From positions 1,488,001 through 1,552,000 of the forward strand of contig NZ_CP023276.1 of NCBI RefSeq assembly GCF_003065365.1: a stretch of DNA of 64,000 nucleotides, given 5' to 3'. A model generated the notes under the pieces. That model did not search any database, was not told the origin of the DNA, and worked only from the letters and a program-made list of their open reading frames with translations. The translations under genes and the position numbers were made by a program. This document shows positions 44,888-53,019 of the stretch, in pieces; the stretch's first letter is position 1; each line of letters begins with the position of its first letter. This DNA is from Polynucleobacter difficilis. Its GTDB lineage: Bacteria; Pseudomonadota; Gammaproteobacteria; Burkholderiales; Burkholderiaceae.

Positions 44888-44997
44888 GATTACTGAAAAT
44901 GTGGTTTTATCGTGCTCTGCACAATGGAAATTAAAGGCGTATATTACAAATAAGGGTTTTCCCCTAAAAGCCCTTTAATTTAACTGGAAAGAGCCTT

Positions 44998-45093
44998 ATG
45001 AAGCCATTTTTTGCCAAACTCGTTTTGATTTTTAGCGCCCTTTTAGCGGGTAGAAAAGCCTTCCTACGTTACCAAGCAGCACGGATTCGCTAA
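44998..45093 (+). CDS. 31-residue possible membrane peptide
   Basis: ATG 44998 with GGAAAGAG upstream, TAA at 45091-45093. One hydrophobic stretch (residues 4-17, FFAKLVLIFSALLAG) and a basic tail RKAFLRYQAARIR. No recognised family; could be a decayed gene fragment. The rest of the gap 44888-45154 shows nothing else. Confidence 0.3.
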   Translation: MKPFFAKLVLIFSALLAGRKAFLRYQAARIR

Positions 45094-45154
45094 TTACCCT
45101 ACTATTACTCGGACTGAAGTTTCCTCACAGTGGATTAATACATTGGAATACCGC

Positions 45155-45499
45155 ATGCACTCAATTTTTAAACACACTGGGGCAATCTTAGTAAGCGTTT
45201 GCTTACTTAATTCAAGTCCATCGCTCGCAGAAGCTAGCCCAAAACAAAAAGAAGCCTATACCCAACAGTGTGTGCAGCAGCAACGAACCATTCACCAACG
45301 GTTGAGTGATAAGGTGAGTGACGCGGACTTTATTCCGTATTGCAGTTGTTTTGTGGGTGCCTTAGAGAAAAGGCTGACTCCAGAACAATTTCGTGAGATG
45401 GGTAATAGCACTAAGGGCGCAAAGCCTGCCTGGCTAAAACAAGCAGAGCAGCAAGCGGGCCGCTCATGCATTCCATCTGAGCCGAAGCTACAAGTCTAG
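45155..45499 (+). CDS. Exported hypothetical protein
   Basis: 114 residues from ATG 45155; a TTG at 45143 is less likely. Signal peptide ends about SPSLAEA. Mature part has three cysteines (QQCVQQQ, PYCSCF, RSCIP sites) and helical charged sequence with TPEQFREMG. Periplasmic protein of unknown role. It converges with the small cysteine-rich gene by a 4-base overlap. Confidence 0.65.
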   Translation: MHSIFKHTGAILVSVCLLNSSPSLAEASPKQKEAYTQQCVQQQRTIHQRLSDKVSDADFIPYCSCFVGALEKRLTPEQFREMGNSTKGAKPAWLKQAEQQAGRSCIPSEPKLQV

Positions 45500-45696
45500 G
45501 ACTTCGGGTTAGTCTGATTGTTGGATTGATTGGGAGTGGCTGCTTGGCCATCCCGGTTTGCTTCGGTTGCTGAAGTGCTGTTCAGGGGCACAAAACTCAT
45601 CTTCGTTCCATCCCAACGTTGGCCACACCAACACTCGCCTGCTTCGTTGATAATGCAAACGCCGGAACCGCAACACCGCTTATCTAAATTACTCAT
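45496..45696 (-). CDS. Small cysteine-rich protein, unknown
   Basis: 66 residues. The N-terminal 30 hold five cysteines in KRCCGSGVCIINEAGECWCGQRWDG, which looks like a compact metal- or disulfide-binding knuckle, followed by a Ser/Asn/Gln-rich disordered tail. No signal peptide, so a cytoplasmic zinc or iron site is more likely than disulfides (inference). Stands between two plus-strand genes. Confidence 0.6.
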   Translation of the reverse strand: MSNLDKRCCGSGVCIINEAGECWCGQRWDGTKMSFVPLNSTSATEANRDGQAATPNQSNNQTNPKS

Positions 45697-45723
45697 TTCA
45701 GACTCCGCCCATAAAAATACGCC

Positions 45724-46728
45724 ATGGCATTGATTCTACCTAGGATAGAGGAAAAAAGTCAGGTCGCTGTCATCGGCGCTGGCTTAGCTGGCCTCAGCTG
45801 CGCGAGCGCTTTAGCCCAAGCAGGCATGCAGGTTCAGGTATTTGAAAAAAGTCGGGGCGTTGCTGGACGCATGAGCACACGCAAGGGCGATGGCTGGCAA
45901 TGTGACCATGGTGCGCGCTACTTTACTGCGCGCGATCCCGCCTTTCAGAATCAACTGGCAATCTGGTTGGAGCAGGGAGCGGCTTCGCAATGGCATACCC
46001 CGATTGGGGTTTATGAAAACCAAACCTGGCAAAGCAGCAAACCTTCTGATCCCCGCTATGTGGGCACGCCGTGGATGACCTCGCCGGCCCACCATTTGGC
46101 AAAGTCCCTTGACGTCCATCACAGCCACACCATCACGCAAATCAATCGAGCTCCACACCAGTGGCAATTGCATACTGCGGAACATGGACTGCTGGAGTAC
46201 AAACCCAATTGGGTCATTTTGGCGGTGCCAGCGCCACAAGCACTTCTACTCACCCAAAAAATCGATCCTGCTATTACCGCATTGTATGGCCAAGCAAAAA
46301 CCGAAGGGTGCTGGACCATGATGCTGCGCTTTAATGAAGTGATCGCCATGCCGTTTGAAGCCGCCTTTATCAATGATGGCATTCTGAGCTGGGCGGCGCG
46401 CAATAATGCAAAACCCGAGCGCACTGGCGAAGAGGTGTGGGTGATTCATGGTCAATCGCAATGGAGCCAAGATCAGATTGACGCCGACCCGCAGACCATT
46501 GCCCCACAAATGATTGCAGCGTTTATCGCCATTGGTGGCAAGGCTCCAGCAGAGTGTGCGATCCATCGCTGGCGCTATGCCAGCAGTGACCCTGCGTACC
46601 AGCCCCGCTTCCATTGCAATTCAGAGCAAGGTATTGCCTATTGCGGAGACTGGCTGCATGGCGGTCGCGTAGAAGGTGCATGGCTCAGCGGCCACGCATT
46701 GGCAAATGCCATCATTGCCACGCATTAA
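45724..46728 (+). CDS. FAD/NAD(P)-dependent oxidoreductase (renalase/amine-oxidase-like)
   Basis: 334 residues. FAD-binding VAVIGAGLAGLSCASALAQAG and EKSRGVAGRMSTRKGDGWQCDHGARYFTA, plus the C-terminal YCGDWLHGGRVEGAWLSGHALA. Resembles bacterial renalase-like NAD(P)/FAD proteins that reoxidise off-pathway nicotinamide forms. Substrate not certain. Next gene starts 12 bases on. Confidence 0.88.
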   Translation: MALILPRIEEKSQVAVIGAGLAGLSCASALAQAGMQVQVFEKSRGVAGRMSTRKGDGWQCDHGARYFTARDPAFQNQLAIWLEQGAASQWHTPIGVYENQTWQSSKPSDPRYVGTPWMTSPAHHLAKSLDVHHSHTITQINRAPHQWQLHTAEHGLLEYKPNWVILAVPAPQALLLTQKIDPAITALYGQAKTEGCWTMMLRFNEVIAMPFEAAFINDGILSWAARNNAKPERTGEEVWVIHGQSQWSQDQIDADPQTIAPQMIAAFIAIGGKAPAECAIHRWRYASSDPAYQPRFHCNSEQGIAYCGDWLHGGRVEGAWLSGHALANAIIATH

Positions 46729-46740
46729 GTCGCTGCTTCA

Positions 46741-47655
46741 GTGAAGGCGTTTTACACCGACCACTTTGTTCTGCCATTGCCAGAAGGCCATCGCTTTCCC
46801 ATGCAGAAGTACCGCTTACTGAGGGAAGCCATTGCGACACATCCCCAGATTAATTTAATCGAAGCACCAGTTGCCACCGATACTCAATTGCTCTATGCCC
46901 ATACGCCGAGCTACATTCAAAAAGTAGTTGCCGGTGAACTGAGCGATCAAGAGCAGCGTGCCATCGGCTTTCCGTGGAGCGACCGCATGGTTGAGCGCTC
47001 TAGGCGATCGGTTGGCGCTACCATTGCGGCATGTCAGTCGGCCCTAGTCGATGGAGTGGCTGTTAATTTAGCTGGCGGTACGCACCATGCCTACCGCGAC
47101 CATGGTGGTGGTTTTTGTGTATTTAACGACGCCGCTGTTGCTGCACGCGTGTTGCAAAAAATCCAAGGGAGTGATTTTCGGGTGGCCATCATTGACTTAG
47201 ATGTGCACCAAGGCAACGGCACTGCCGCTATCCTAAAAAACGATCACGGTATTTTTACCTTGTCCCTGCACGGTGAAAATAATTTTCCGTTTCAGAAAGA
47301 GGAAAGCAATTTGGATTTAGCGCTACCCGATGGGTGTGGTGATGACCTGTACTTAGATACTTTAAGCAATGCGCTGCATGTCGTTCAGACTCAATTTGAT
47401 CCCCAGTTCATCATCTACCTTGCCGGCGCTGATCCCCATGAACATGACCGCTTAGGTAAGCTCAGCCTAACAAAAGAAGGGATGCGCGAACGCGATCAAC
47501 AGGTCTACAACTGGGCTGCAGTGAATGCCCTACCAGTCGCCATTGCAATGGCAGGCGGCTATGGCAAAGACATGAAACTTACTGTCGAGATCCATGCACA
47601 AACCATCTTATCTGCTTTGTGCCTTGATCAGTCGCCCAGCCACAATGCGCGGTAA
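46741..47655 (+). CDS. Histone-deacetylase-family amidohydrolase
   Basis: 304 residues, GTG start. Zn site and catalytic residues in NLAGGTHHAYRDHGGGFCVFND (tandem His), IDLDVHQGNGTA (Asp/His metal ligands) and LAGADPHEHDRLGKL. Bacterial members deacetylate polyamines or small acetyl-amines. Downstream end overlaps the convergent Cry-DASH gene by 28 bases. Confidence 0.92.
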   Translation: MKAFYTDHFVLPLPEGHRFPMQKYRLLREAIATHPQINLIEAPVATDTQLLYAHTPSYIQKVVAGELSDQEQRAIGFPWSDRMVERSRRSVGATIAACQSALVDGVAVNLAGGTHHAYRDHGGGFCVFNDAAVAARVLQKIQGSDFRVAIIDLDVHQGNGTAAILKNDHGIFTLSLHGENNFPFQKEESNLDLALPDGCGDDLYLDTLSNALHVVQTQFDPQFIIYLAGADPHEHDRLGKLSLTKEGMRERDQQVYNWAAVNALPVAIAMAGGYGKDMKLTVEIHAQTILSALCLDQSPSHNAR

Positions 47656-48950
47656 CTGCCATTGGCGTCGTGGTCTTGGGCTTGTTTCTGCGGATTAAAG
47701 CGTCGCCCACCCCGCGGATCAGTGCCCCTACCAGCAATGTAGAGCCAATTGCCTTGATTGCTATACACATCGTAATCCAGTAGTTGCGACTCAAACCAAG
47801 CGGCGCCTGCACGCCAATCCGAATGCAAGTCATAGATCAAATAACTCGCCACCACTTGGCGCAAGCGATTCGATAGATAGCCCGTTGCTTTGAGCTCACG
47901 CATGCCGGCATCCACAATCGATTCTCCTGTGGTGCCAGAACACCAATGTTCAAAACCACGGGCATTGTGTATCGGCTTTTCTGACTGATTTAGACCGCTT
48001 GCACAATACAACTGATTTCCGTATTTAAGATGGAGTACGCGGAAATAATCACGCCAGAGTAGCTCAAACCAAAGCCAATAGCTTCCCTCATTGGCTCCTT
48101 GCTCTGACTCAAACTGCTTTAACGCTTGCATGATACTGCGCGCTGAAATACAACCCAAGGCAAGCCATGGGGATAGCTTGCTCGAATAATCGAGGCCGTG
48201 CAATTGATTGCGGGTTGCCTTATACGAGTGCGGCAGTGCGCGCTCTAGATATTGCCGTAGATGGGCTATTGCAGCAGTTGTGCCGCCACGGCAGGATTCT
48301 CGATAATGCGGGAAGGAACTGTGTGGATGGCCCGTGCGTTGAATTAGAGACTCAGCTCGAATTGGGGTCTGCGCACCTGGAATCAAGCCCGATCGATTAA
48401 AGCCCTCAGGTAGCGGCGGAATATGGCTTGGAGCTAGAACTGGCTCGGCAAAAAGGTATTTTGCTTTTTCGATTGCATTGCGAAACTGCGTAAATTGATC
48501 TGGCATTGCATCAGGCGCAAATGGCAAATTATTTACGGCAATCATGGTTGACTCAAGCTCGGCATGTACGGTGAGTCCGGCCTGCCTTAATGCAGTAATG
48601 GCCTGCATTTCCTCGGGCGCCTCAATCACCTCACAGTAGATCGTTTTAATACCGTGGTGATGCGCTGCATTGATGACGAGATCAACGGCACTGCTGGAGC
48701 TAGCCTGGGGCACTTGCAACTCCAGTAAATCCGATCCAAGCCGCTCTAGCTGCTGTTGCAGATCATTGAGTGCATCGCGCAAAAACTGCTGGCGGTGTTG
48801 GCTAATCCGTTCAAAGCCCCAGATAAGCGATTCTTGGGGTGCATGGACATAAATCGGCAGTAGATGATCCGAAGCCTTGCATGCGGATAAAAAGTTAGGG
48901 TTGTCTATCAGCCGTAGGTCGGACCGAAACCAATAAAGGGCTGTATTCAC
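47628..48950 (-). CDS. Cryptochrome DASH / deoxyribodipyrimidine photolyase-family protein
   Basis: 440 residues. N-terminal photolyase domain (TALYWFRSDLRLIDNPNF), C-terminal FAD domain with YKATRNQLHGLDYSSKLSPWLALGCISARS, WLWFELLWRDYFR, and GYLSNRLRQVVASYLI. The end DPRGGRRFNPQKQAQDHD matches Cry-DASH. Flavoprotein repairing pyrimidine dimers in single-stranded DNA, or a blue-light receptor. Next gene upstream (minus) is a DUF2452 protein. Confidence 0.9.
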   Translation of the reverse strand: MNTALYWFRSDLRLIDNPNFLSACKASDHLLPIYVHAPQESLIWGFERISQHRQQFLRDALNDLQQQLERLGSDLLELQVPQASSSSAVDLVINAAHHHGIKTIYCEVIEAPEEMQAITALRQAGLTVHAELESTMIAVNNLPFAPDAMPDQFTQFRNAIEKAKYLFAEPVLAPSHIPPLPEGFNRSGLIPGAQTPIRAESLIQRTGHPHSSFPHYRESCRGGTTAAIAHLRQYLERALPHSYKATRNQLHGLDYSSKLSPWLALGCISARSIMQALKQFESEQGANEGSYWLWFELLWRDYFRVLHLKYGNQLYCASGLNQSEKPIHNARGFEHWCSGTTGESIVDAGMRELKATGYLSNRLRQVVASYLIYDLHSDWRAGAAWFESQLLDYDVYSNQGNWLYIAGRGTDPRGGRRFNPQKQAQDHDANGSYRALWLGD

Positions 48951-48980
48951 TGCGGCTGCGGTTGCTGTGGGAATAAAAAA

Positions 48981-49409
48981 CTATTCCACTGTTTCTTCGA
49001 TTTGTTCCCAGGTGCTATCGCCCAGTTTTTTGACCGTCATCAGGTAATTCCAGTTTGCTGGGATACCGCAGGTCCAATCATGTGGGCCATTTTGCAACAA
49101 CAAATTGGTTTGATTGCGCTGGTCGTAATACAAAAAATAGGTTTTTCCATGAATGGGATTAAAACCAAATTTAGCGGCGTGGACCATTTCGGTAGCGTCC
49201 AGGCGAGACTGCAAGGCTTTTGCCTGCTTCATGAGAACGGTAGCTTGCTCCATGATGCGGTCATACTCTTGCTTGGCATTTTGACGAGCGACATTGACTG
49301 CCTTATCTTTTTCTTCGGTTACCTTAATCGGTGCGAAAACAGGAGCGCCCACTTCCATCGGGTACTCAATTCCCGCATGCCGTGCTGGATCCTTATCTTC
49401 AATGCGCAT
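48981..49409 (-). CDS. DUF2452 family protein
   Basis: 142 residues, cytoplasmic. Coiled middle region (residues 40-75, NVARQNAKQEYDRIMEQATVLMKQAKALQ), then FNPIHGKTYFLYY and WNYLMTVKKLGDSTW, which fit DUF2452 (eukaryotic C1orf50-like). Function unknown. It lies upstream of Cry-DASH with a 30-base gap, plausibly co-transcribed. Confidence 0.8.
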   Translation of the reverse strand: MRIEDKDPARHAGIEYPMEVGAPVFAPIKVTEEKDKAVNVARQNAKQEYDRIMEQATVLMKQAKALQSRLDATEMVHAAKFGFNPIHGKTYFLYYDQRNQTNLLLQNGPHDWTCGIPANWNYLMTVKKLGDSTWEQIEETVE

Positions 49410-49485
49410 CGTTATTCCTAGCTGAGGTAAACCAAAGGACGGATGCCGCCCCTCACAAGATACAAATTATAGTAATTTCAGGCAA

Positions 49486-50484
49486 TTATTGCTGAGTACT
49501 GCCCTGCTGGCGCTCCTGCACAGAGGCAATATTGGACATCCCTGCCTCGATTGAATGGCTTCCCAGATAGCCCAAGTCACGCTTTGCCCGCTCAATCGAG
49601 ACCGTAAATGGAAAACCCATTAAACGCACCATTTCCCGCACAATCGGCGGTTTTCCAGGCATAGGCAAATACGTCCAGCCCGTTTCGGTAAAAGCACCAA
49701 GCCACCAGGCTAGCTTTCGTGGAACAGATAAGGTGGGTACCTGAAATCCACTGACCTCCAGTCGCCTGGTCATAAACACCCGAAAATCAACCGGCTCACG
49801 ATCGCTGATATTAAAAACACCGCCCGACTGAGTGTGCTGCATGGCGCGTTGCAATGCATCGCATAAATTGGCAATGGAGCAGGTTGAAAATGGATAATGC
49901 CCCTGACTAAACCAGCCAAATTGACCACGATTGGATGCGGGGCCAATTTCAGTATCGATGCTATCGCCTTTGCCCCAAACAAAACTGGGGCGCAACACCA
50001 CTACCCTCATGGCAGTCTGTGGTGCAGCCAATACCGATGCCTCAGCAATGGCTTTACTGCGGGTATAAGGTAAATAATGTTGCGGCGTGATGGGTGCGGA
50101 CTCGGTTACGTTGAAAAGTGCCGTAGGCTTACTCATCACTACTGATGCAGCGCTGATATAAATAAACTGCGCTACGTTTGCTGTTGCAGCCGCACCCACT
50201 AGTGTCTGGGTCAACCGGACATTACTCTGCAAAAGGAAATCGGCTGGAGCGGTTAAATCACGGCAGCCCGCCGCATGAATCAGCACATCCATTCCAATTA
50301 GGGCCAAACTCAGTTCGTCTTGGTTTTGTAAGTCGCCCTCCCATGGCGATGCCCCCAATGCGCGGATCGCATCCGCTTTCTTAGGCGAGCGTACGGAGCA
50401 GGTCACGCTGTGGCCAGCGGCTAGAGAGTGCTTGAGAAAGTGGCTGCCAATAAATCCGGTGGCGCCAACAAGAAAGATCTTCAC
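49486..50484 (-). CDS. NAD-dependent epimerase/dehydratase-family protein (extended SDR)
   Basis: 332 residues. N-terminal IFLVGATGFIGSHFLKHSLAAG, active site YLPYTRSKAIAEASVL (Tyr-x-x-x-Lys) and a C-terminal substrate domain. Extended SDR, possibly acting on sterol-like or nucleotide-sugar substrates. Monocistronic, divergent from a 49-residue ORF. Confidence 0.88.
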   Translation of the reverse strand: MKIFLVGATGFIGSHFLKHSLAAGHSVTCSVRSPKKADAIRALGASPWEGDLQNQDELSLALIGMDVLIHAAGCRDLTAPADFLLQSNVRLTQTLVGAAATANVAQFIYISAASVVMSKPTALFNVTESAPITPQHYLPYTRSKAIAEASVLAAPQTAMRVVVLRPSFVWGKGDSIDTEIGPASNRGQFGWFSQGHYPFSTCSIANLCDALQRAMQHTQSGGVFNISDREPVDFRVFMTRRLEVSGFQVPTLSVPRKLAWWLGAFTETGWTYLPMPGKPPIVREMVRLMGFPFTVSIERAKRDLGYLGSHSIEAGMSNIASVQERQQGSTQQ

Positions 50485-50538
50485 GTAGGTGCTAGCCGCG
50501 CTGTATTATTTCTGCTATGAATCATATGAATTCAAGCC

Positions 50539-50688
50539 ATGGCTGATTTTGCACCCGTCATCATCATCGAACTTTTTCTCGTCTTTGGTGGCGTTGTGGC
50601 ATTTGCCTTGTGGCAATTTCGCGACCTACGCAAGGAGCGCGAAAAAAGAATGCGACTGGAAGACAAGCAAGCAGACAAGGGCGAATGA
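50539..50688 (+). CDS. 49-residue single-span membrane protein
   Basis: ATG 50539 to TGA 50688. One hydrophobic span (residues 6-25, PVIIIELFLVFGGVVAFALW), then a highly charged tail (RDLRKEREKRMRLEDKQADKGE). No signal of a known family; ribosome site weak. Topology (N-out, charged cytoplasmic tail) is typical of small complex-associated membrane peptides. Confidence 0.5.
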   Translation: MADFAPVIIIELFLVFGGVVAFALWQFRDLRKEREKRMRLEDKQADKGE

Positions 50689-50722
50689 AATCGCCGTCCT
50701 GCTGTACGGCAATAAACTGGAT

Positions 50723-50854
50723 TTAAAAGTTTAGAGCCGAGACGAACCAAGACAGAATTGAAATCGTCGAAAAGATTGCAATGAATGCAATTGCTAATCC
50801 ACCGTAAATTGTTACCAGCTTGTTTTTTGTTTCGATTGCTTTGCTATTGCTCAT
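50723..50854 (-). CDS. 43-residue single-span membrane protein
   Basis: ATG 50854 to TAA 50723. Polar N-terminus MSNSKAIETKNKLV, then one long hydrophobic span (about 14-40, with GGLAIAFIAIF and a Trp near the end). Ribosome site weak (GGGGAAA). Follows another small ORF on the same strand by 24 bases, so the two may form a small operon. Unknown function. Confidence 0.5.
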   Translation of the reverse strand: MSNSKAIETKNKLVTIYGGLAIAFIAIFSTISILSWFVSALNF

Positions 50855-50878
50855 TGCATTTCCCCATGGTTAACCGCA

Positions 50879-51022
50879 TTAGGCTTGACGTGCCTTTGCC
50901 TTCGCTTCTGTGTCTGCACTTTTTTGACGGAAGTCGACAAGGGGGTGATAGCCCATCTTGTAGCAGGCACAATGCTCGCCCAAAATCCATCGGGCCAACT
51001 TAATTTTAAGGGCTTTTACCAT
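50879..51022 (-). CDS. 47-residue basic protein with CxC motif
   Basis: ATG 51022 with AGAAGG nine bases upstream; TAA 50879. MVKALKIKLARWILGEHCAC then YKMGYHPLVDFRQKS and a Lys/Ala-rich tail. Cys-Ala-Cys and nearby His residues could bind a metal. Not recognised. Divergent from the PatB-like gene. Confidence 0.5.
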   Translation of the reverse strand: MVKALKIKLARWILGEHCACYKMGYHPLVDFRQKSADTEAKAKARQA

Positions 51023-51142
51023 CACAGACTACCTTCTCAATTGAAATAAATTGCCAATAGTAGCCTTAAATCGCTTGATTTGCTGCCGTGTTGTATTTTT
51101 CACATCAAAATCAACAAATCACCTCCTCGGTACAATCACTCC

Positions 51143-52291
51143 ATGCCTTTTAACTTTGACGCCCCTGTAGATCGAAGAAATAGTGACTCCATTCGCTGGG
51201 ATCGCTATGCAAGCGATGATGTCATACCACTATGGGTCGCAGACATGGATTTTCAGTCGCCCCCGTGCGTAATTGATGCACTTGCGGAACGGGTTCAGGA
51301 TGGTGTTTTTGGCTACACCCATGCGCCCGACTCCTTGCGCAGTGCAATTGCGAGTTACATGGCAGCGCACTACAACTGGAAAGTCGATCCCGACTGGATT
51401 GTAATTTTGCCGAGCGTGGTTTCTGGGCTTTACACTGCCGTGCGTCAGCTGACCAATCCAGCGGAACACATTTTAGTTCCCCAGCCGGTCTACCACCATT
51501 TACGCCTCGCCTGTTCTGAAGGTCCGCGCGCATACACCGAGATCCCCTTAGCACTCGAAAACGATCGGTGGGTTTTGCCATGGCAAGCGCTCGATCAATT
51601 TCGCCAAACCAATACGAAATTAGCGTTGCTTTGCAATCCGCAAAATCCAGGCGGAACGGTCTATACCCAATCAGAGCTACTGCAGTTTGCTGAATTTTGT
51701 GAGGCGCATGATTTGCTGATTTGTTCTGACGAGATTCATGCAGGACTGGTGCTAGATAAGCAAGTCCGTCATATTCCGATTGCTAGCCTTGATCAGCGCA
51801 TTTCGATGCGAACCGTTACCCTGATGTCGCTCAATAAAGTATTTAACTTTCCTGGAATGGGTTTGGCATGGGCTATTGCAGAAAATCCCCGCTTGCGCGC
51901 AGCGATGCAAACCGATTTACACCGCACCATTGCAGAACCAGGCCTTATGGCCTATACCGCTACTATGGCAGCACTGCGTGACGGGGAGGAGTGGCGTCAA
52001 TCCTTACTGCAATACCTACGGGGCAACCGGGATTATGTTGCGAAGCGCCTACAGGCGATGGCCCCACTCACCCTAGCAAAGACCGAGGCCAGTTATTTGG
52101 CGTGGATCGATTGCAGCGCGCTCAAATGCCCTGATCCCCATGCGCTATTTTTGAGTTTCGGCCTGGCGCTATCGCCCGGCACTCAATTTAATGCGCCGCA
52201 ATTTGTTCGACTCAATTTTGGTACGCAGCGCGCACTACTTGAGCAAGCGATGGACCGCATGGCCCTGGCGCTGGCATCCGTAAAAAGATAA
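51143..52291 (+). CDS. PLP-dependent cystathionine beta-lyase (PatB/MalY-type aminotransferase)
   Basis: 382 residues from ATG 51143; the upstream 21 residues of the open frame look non-coding. RWDRYASDDVIPLWVADMDFQSP at the N-terminus is the PatB hallmark; the PLP Lys is in LMSLNKVFNFPGMGLAW, with CNPQNPGGTVYT and CSDEIHAGLVL. Splits cystathionine to homocysteine, or acts as an aminotransferase. Ends 8 bases from the convergent BLUF gene. Confidence 0.92.
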   Translation: MPFNFDAPVDRRNSDSIRWDRYASDDVIPLWVADMDFQSPPCVIDALAERVQDGVFGYTHAPDSLRSAIASYMAAHYNWKVDPDWIVILPSVVSGLYTAVRQLTNPAEHILVPQPVYHHLRLACSEGPRAYTEIPLALENDRWVLPWQALDQFRQTNTKLALLCNPQNPGGTVYTQSELLQFAEFCEAHDLLICSDEIHAGLVLDKQVRHIPIASLDQRISMRTVTLMSLNKVFNFPGMGLAWAIAENPRLRAAMQTDLHRTIAEPGLMAYTATMAALRDGEEWRQSLLQYLRGNRDYVAKRLQAMAPLTLAKTEASYLAWIDCSALKCPDPHALFLSFGLALSPGTQFNAPQFVRLNFGTQRALLEQAMDRMALALASVKR

Positions 52292-52299
52292 GCAGTCTA

Positions 52300-52716
52300 T
52301 TAGCGCTGGATTTCGTTACGCAGGGCAACCAGTAAGGGGTGGTCGCTCGGAAAGTCGCCCTGATCTACTGCGGCCTTCACCTCAGGGAGGCGATTGGCAA
52401 TTTCTTCATTGCCCTGAAAGATCATGGTCCATTTTAGAAAACTGCGGCGTTCAATGGTTTTACGGTTAATCAACTTAACGTTTTTATGGCGATCATCTTT
52501 TTGAATCTTTTCCCACAGGCGATCGATCGAGTTGGCCGGGCCTTCGATCACTTGACCAAAGCGCTGATCTTCAAAAATCAAAACCCCAGTAATGCCAAGC
52601 GCTTGGTTGCGCATATAGGAGTGATATAGCAGGCGCATTAATCCCAAAAAGGACATTTCCTGGGCAGGTTGGCTGACGTAGGTCAATTCAACTAAATCAG
52701 ATGAGGGAGTTGGCAT
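52300..52716 (-). CDS. BLUF-domain blue-light photoreceptor (flavin)
   Basis: 138 residues, almost entirely one BLUF domain. Tyr13 (LVELTYVS), Asn37 and Gln55 (NQALGITG and RFGQVIEG) plus Trp96 and Met98 (FLKWTM) match AppA Tyr21, Asn45, Gln63, Trp104, Met106 at a constant offset of 8. So the photochemical set is complete. No output domain, so it must signal through a partner. It lies directly downstream of the puc operon (PucC, 30-residue ORF, terminator), suggesting light control of antenna genes. Own promoter likely, since a terminator lies between. Confidence 0.93.
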   Translation of the reverse strand: MPTPSSDLVELTYVSQPAQEMSFLGLMRLLYHSYMRNQALGITGVLIFEDQRFGQVIEGPANSIDRLWEKIQKDDRHKNVKLINRKTIERRSFLKWTMIFQGNEEIANRLPEVKAAVDQGDFPSDHPLLVALRNEIQR

Positions 52717-52822
52717 GCTTCACTTTTATCAAGGTATTGACCCATACTACGCACTTAATTTAAAAATGGCAGTAGTCGTAAACCCCCAATGTAATTCGAA
52801 GTGGTATGCGCTGCAGAAAGGA

Positions 52823-52850
52823 AAAAACCCACTGCAATGAGTGGGTTTTT
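52823..52850 (-). terminator. Bidirectional hairpin terminator between puc operon and BLUF gene
   Basis: Stem AAAAACCCACT / AGTGGGTTTTT (11 bp) with a short loop GCAATG and U tracts on both sides. It ends the minus-strand puc transcript after the 30-residue ORF, and leaves the BLUF gene on a separate message. Confidence 0.85.
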
Positions 52851-52885
52851 GCTAATACTAGGCTCTATAAAGAGCTAAATCGCCT

Positions 52886-52978
52886 TTATTTCCACTTGTT
52901 GTCTTGATTCATGTCTTTCAAAATAACAACGGTGAATATCACCACTAGCAAAATTGCAATCACAGTTCCGAAACCCAT
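52886..52978 (-). CDS. 30-residue single-span membrane peptide, last ORF of the puc operon
   Basis: ATG 52978 preceded by a perfect AAGGAG six bases upstream; TAA 52886. One hydrophobic helix (residues 2-20, GFGTVIAILLVVIFTVVIL) and a charged tail KDMNQDNKWK. It lies 41 bases after pucC, before the terminator, so it is expected to be made with PucBAC. No family was recognised. It is in the position where accessory LH2 genes (pucD/pucE in Rhodobacter) sit, but it is far shorter. Possible antenna gamma or assembly subunit (inference). Confidence 0.65.
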   Translation of the reverse strand: MGFGTVIAILLVVIFTVVILKDMNQDNKWK

Positions 52979-53019
52979 CGTACGCTCCTTATGTTGTCCA
53001 CTTAGCCTTAAATGCAGTG

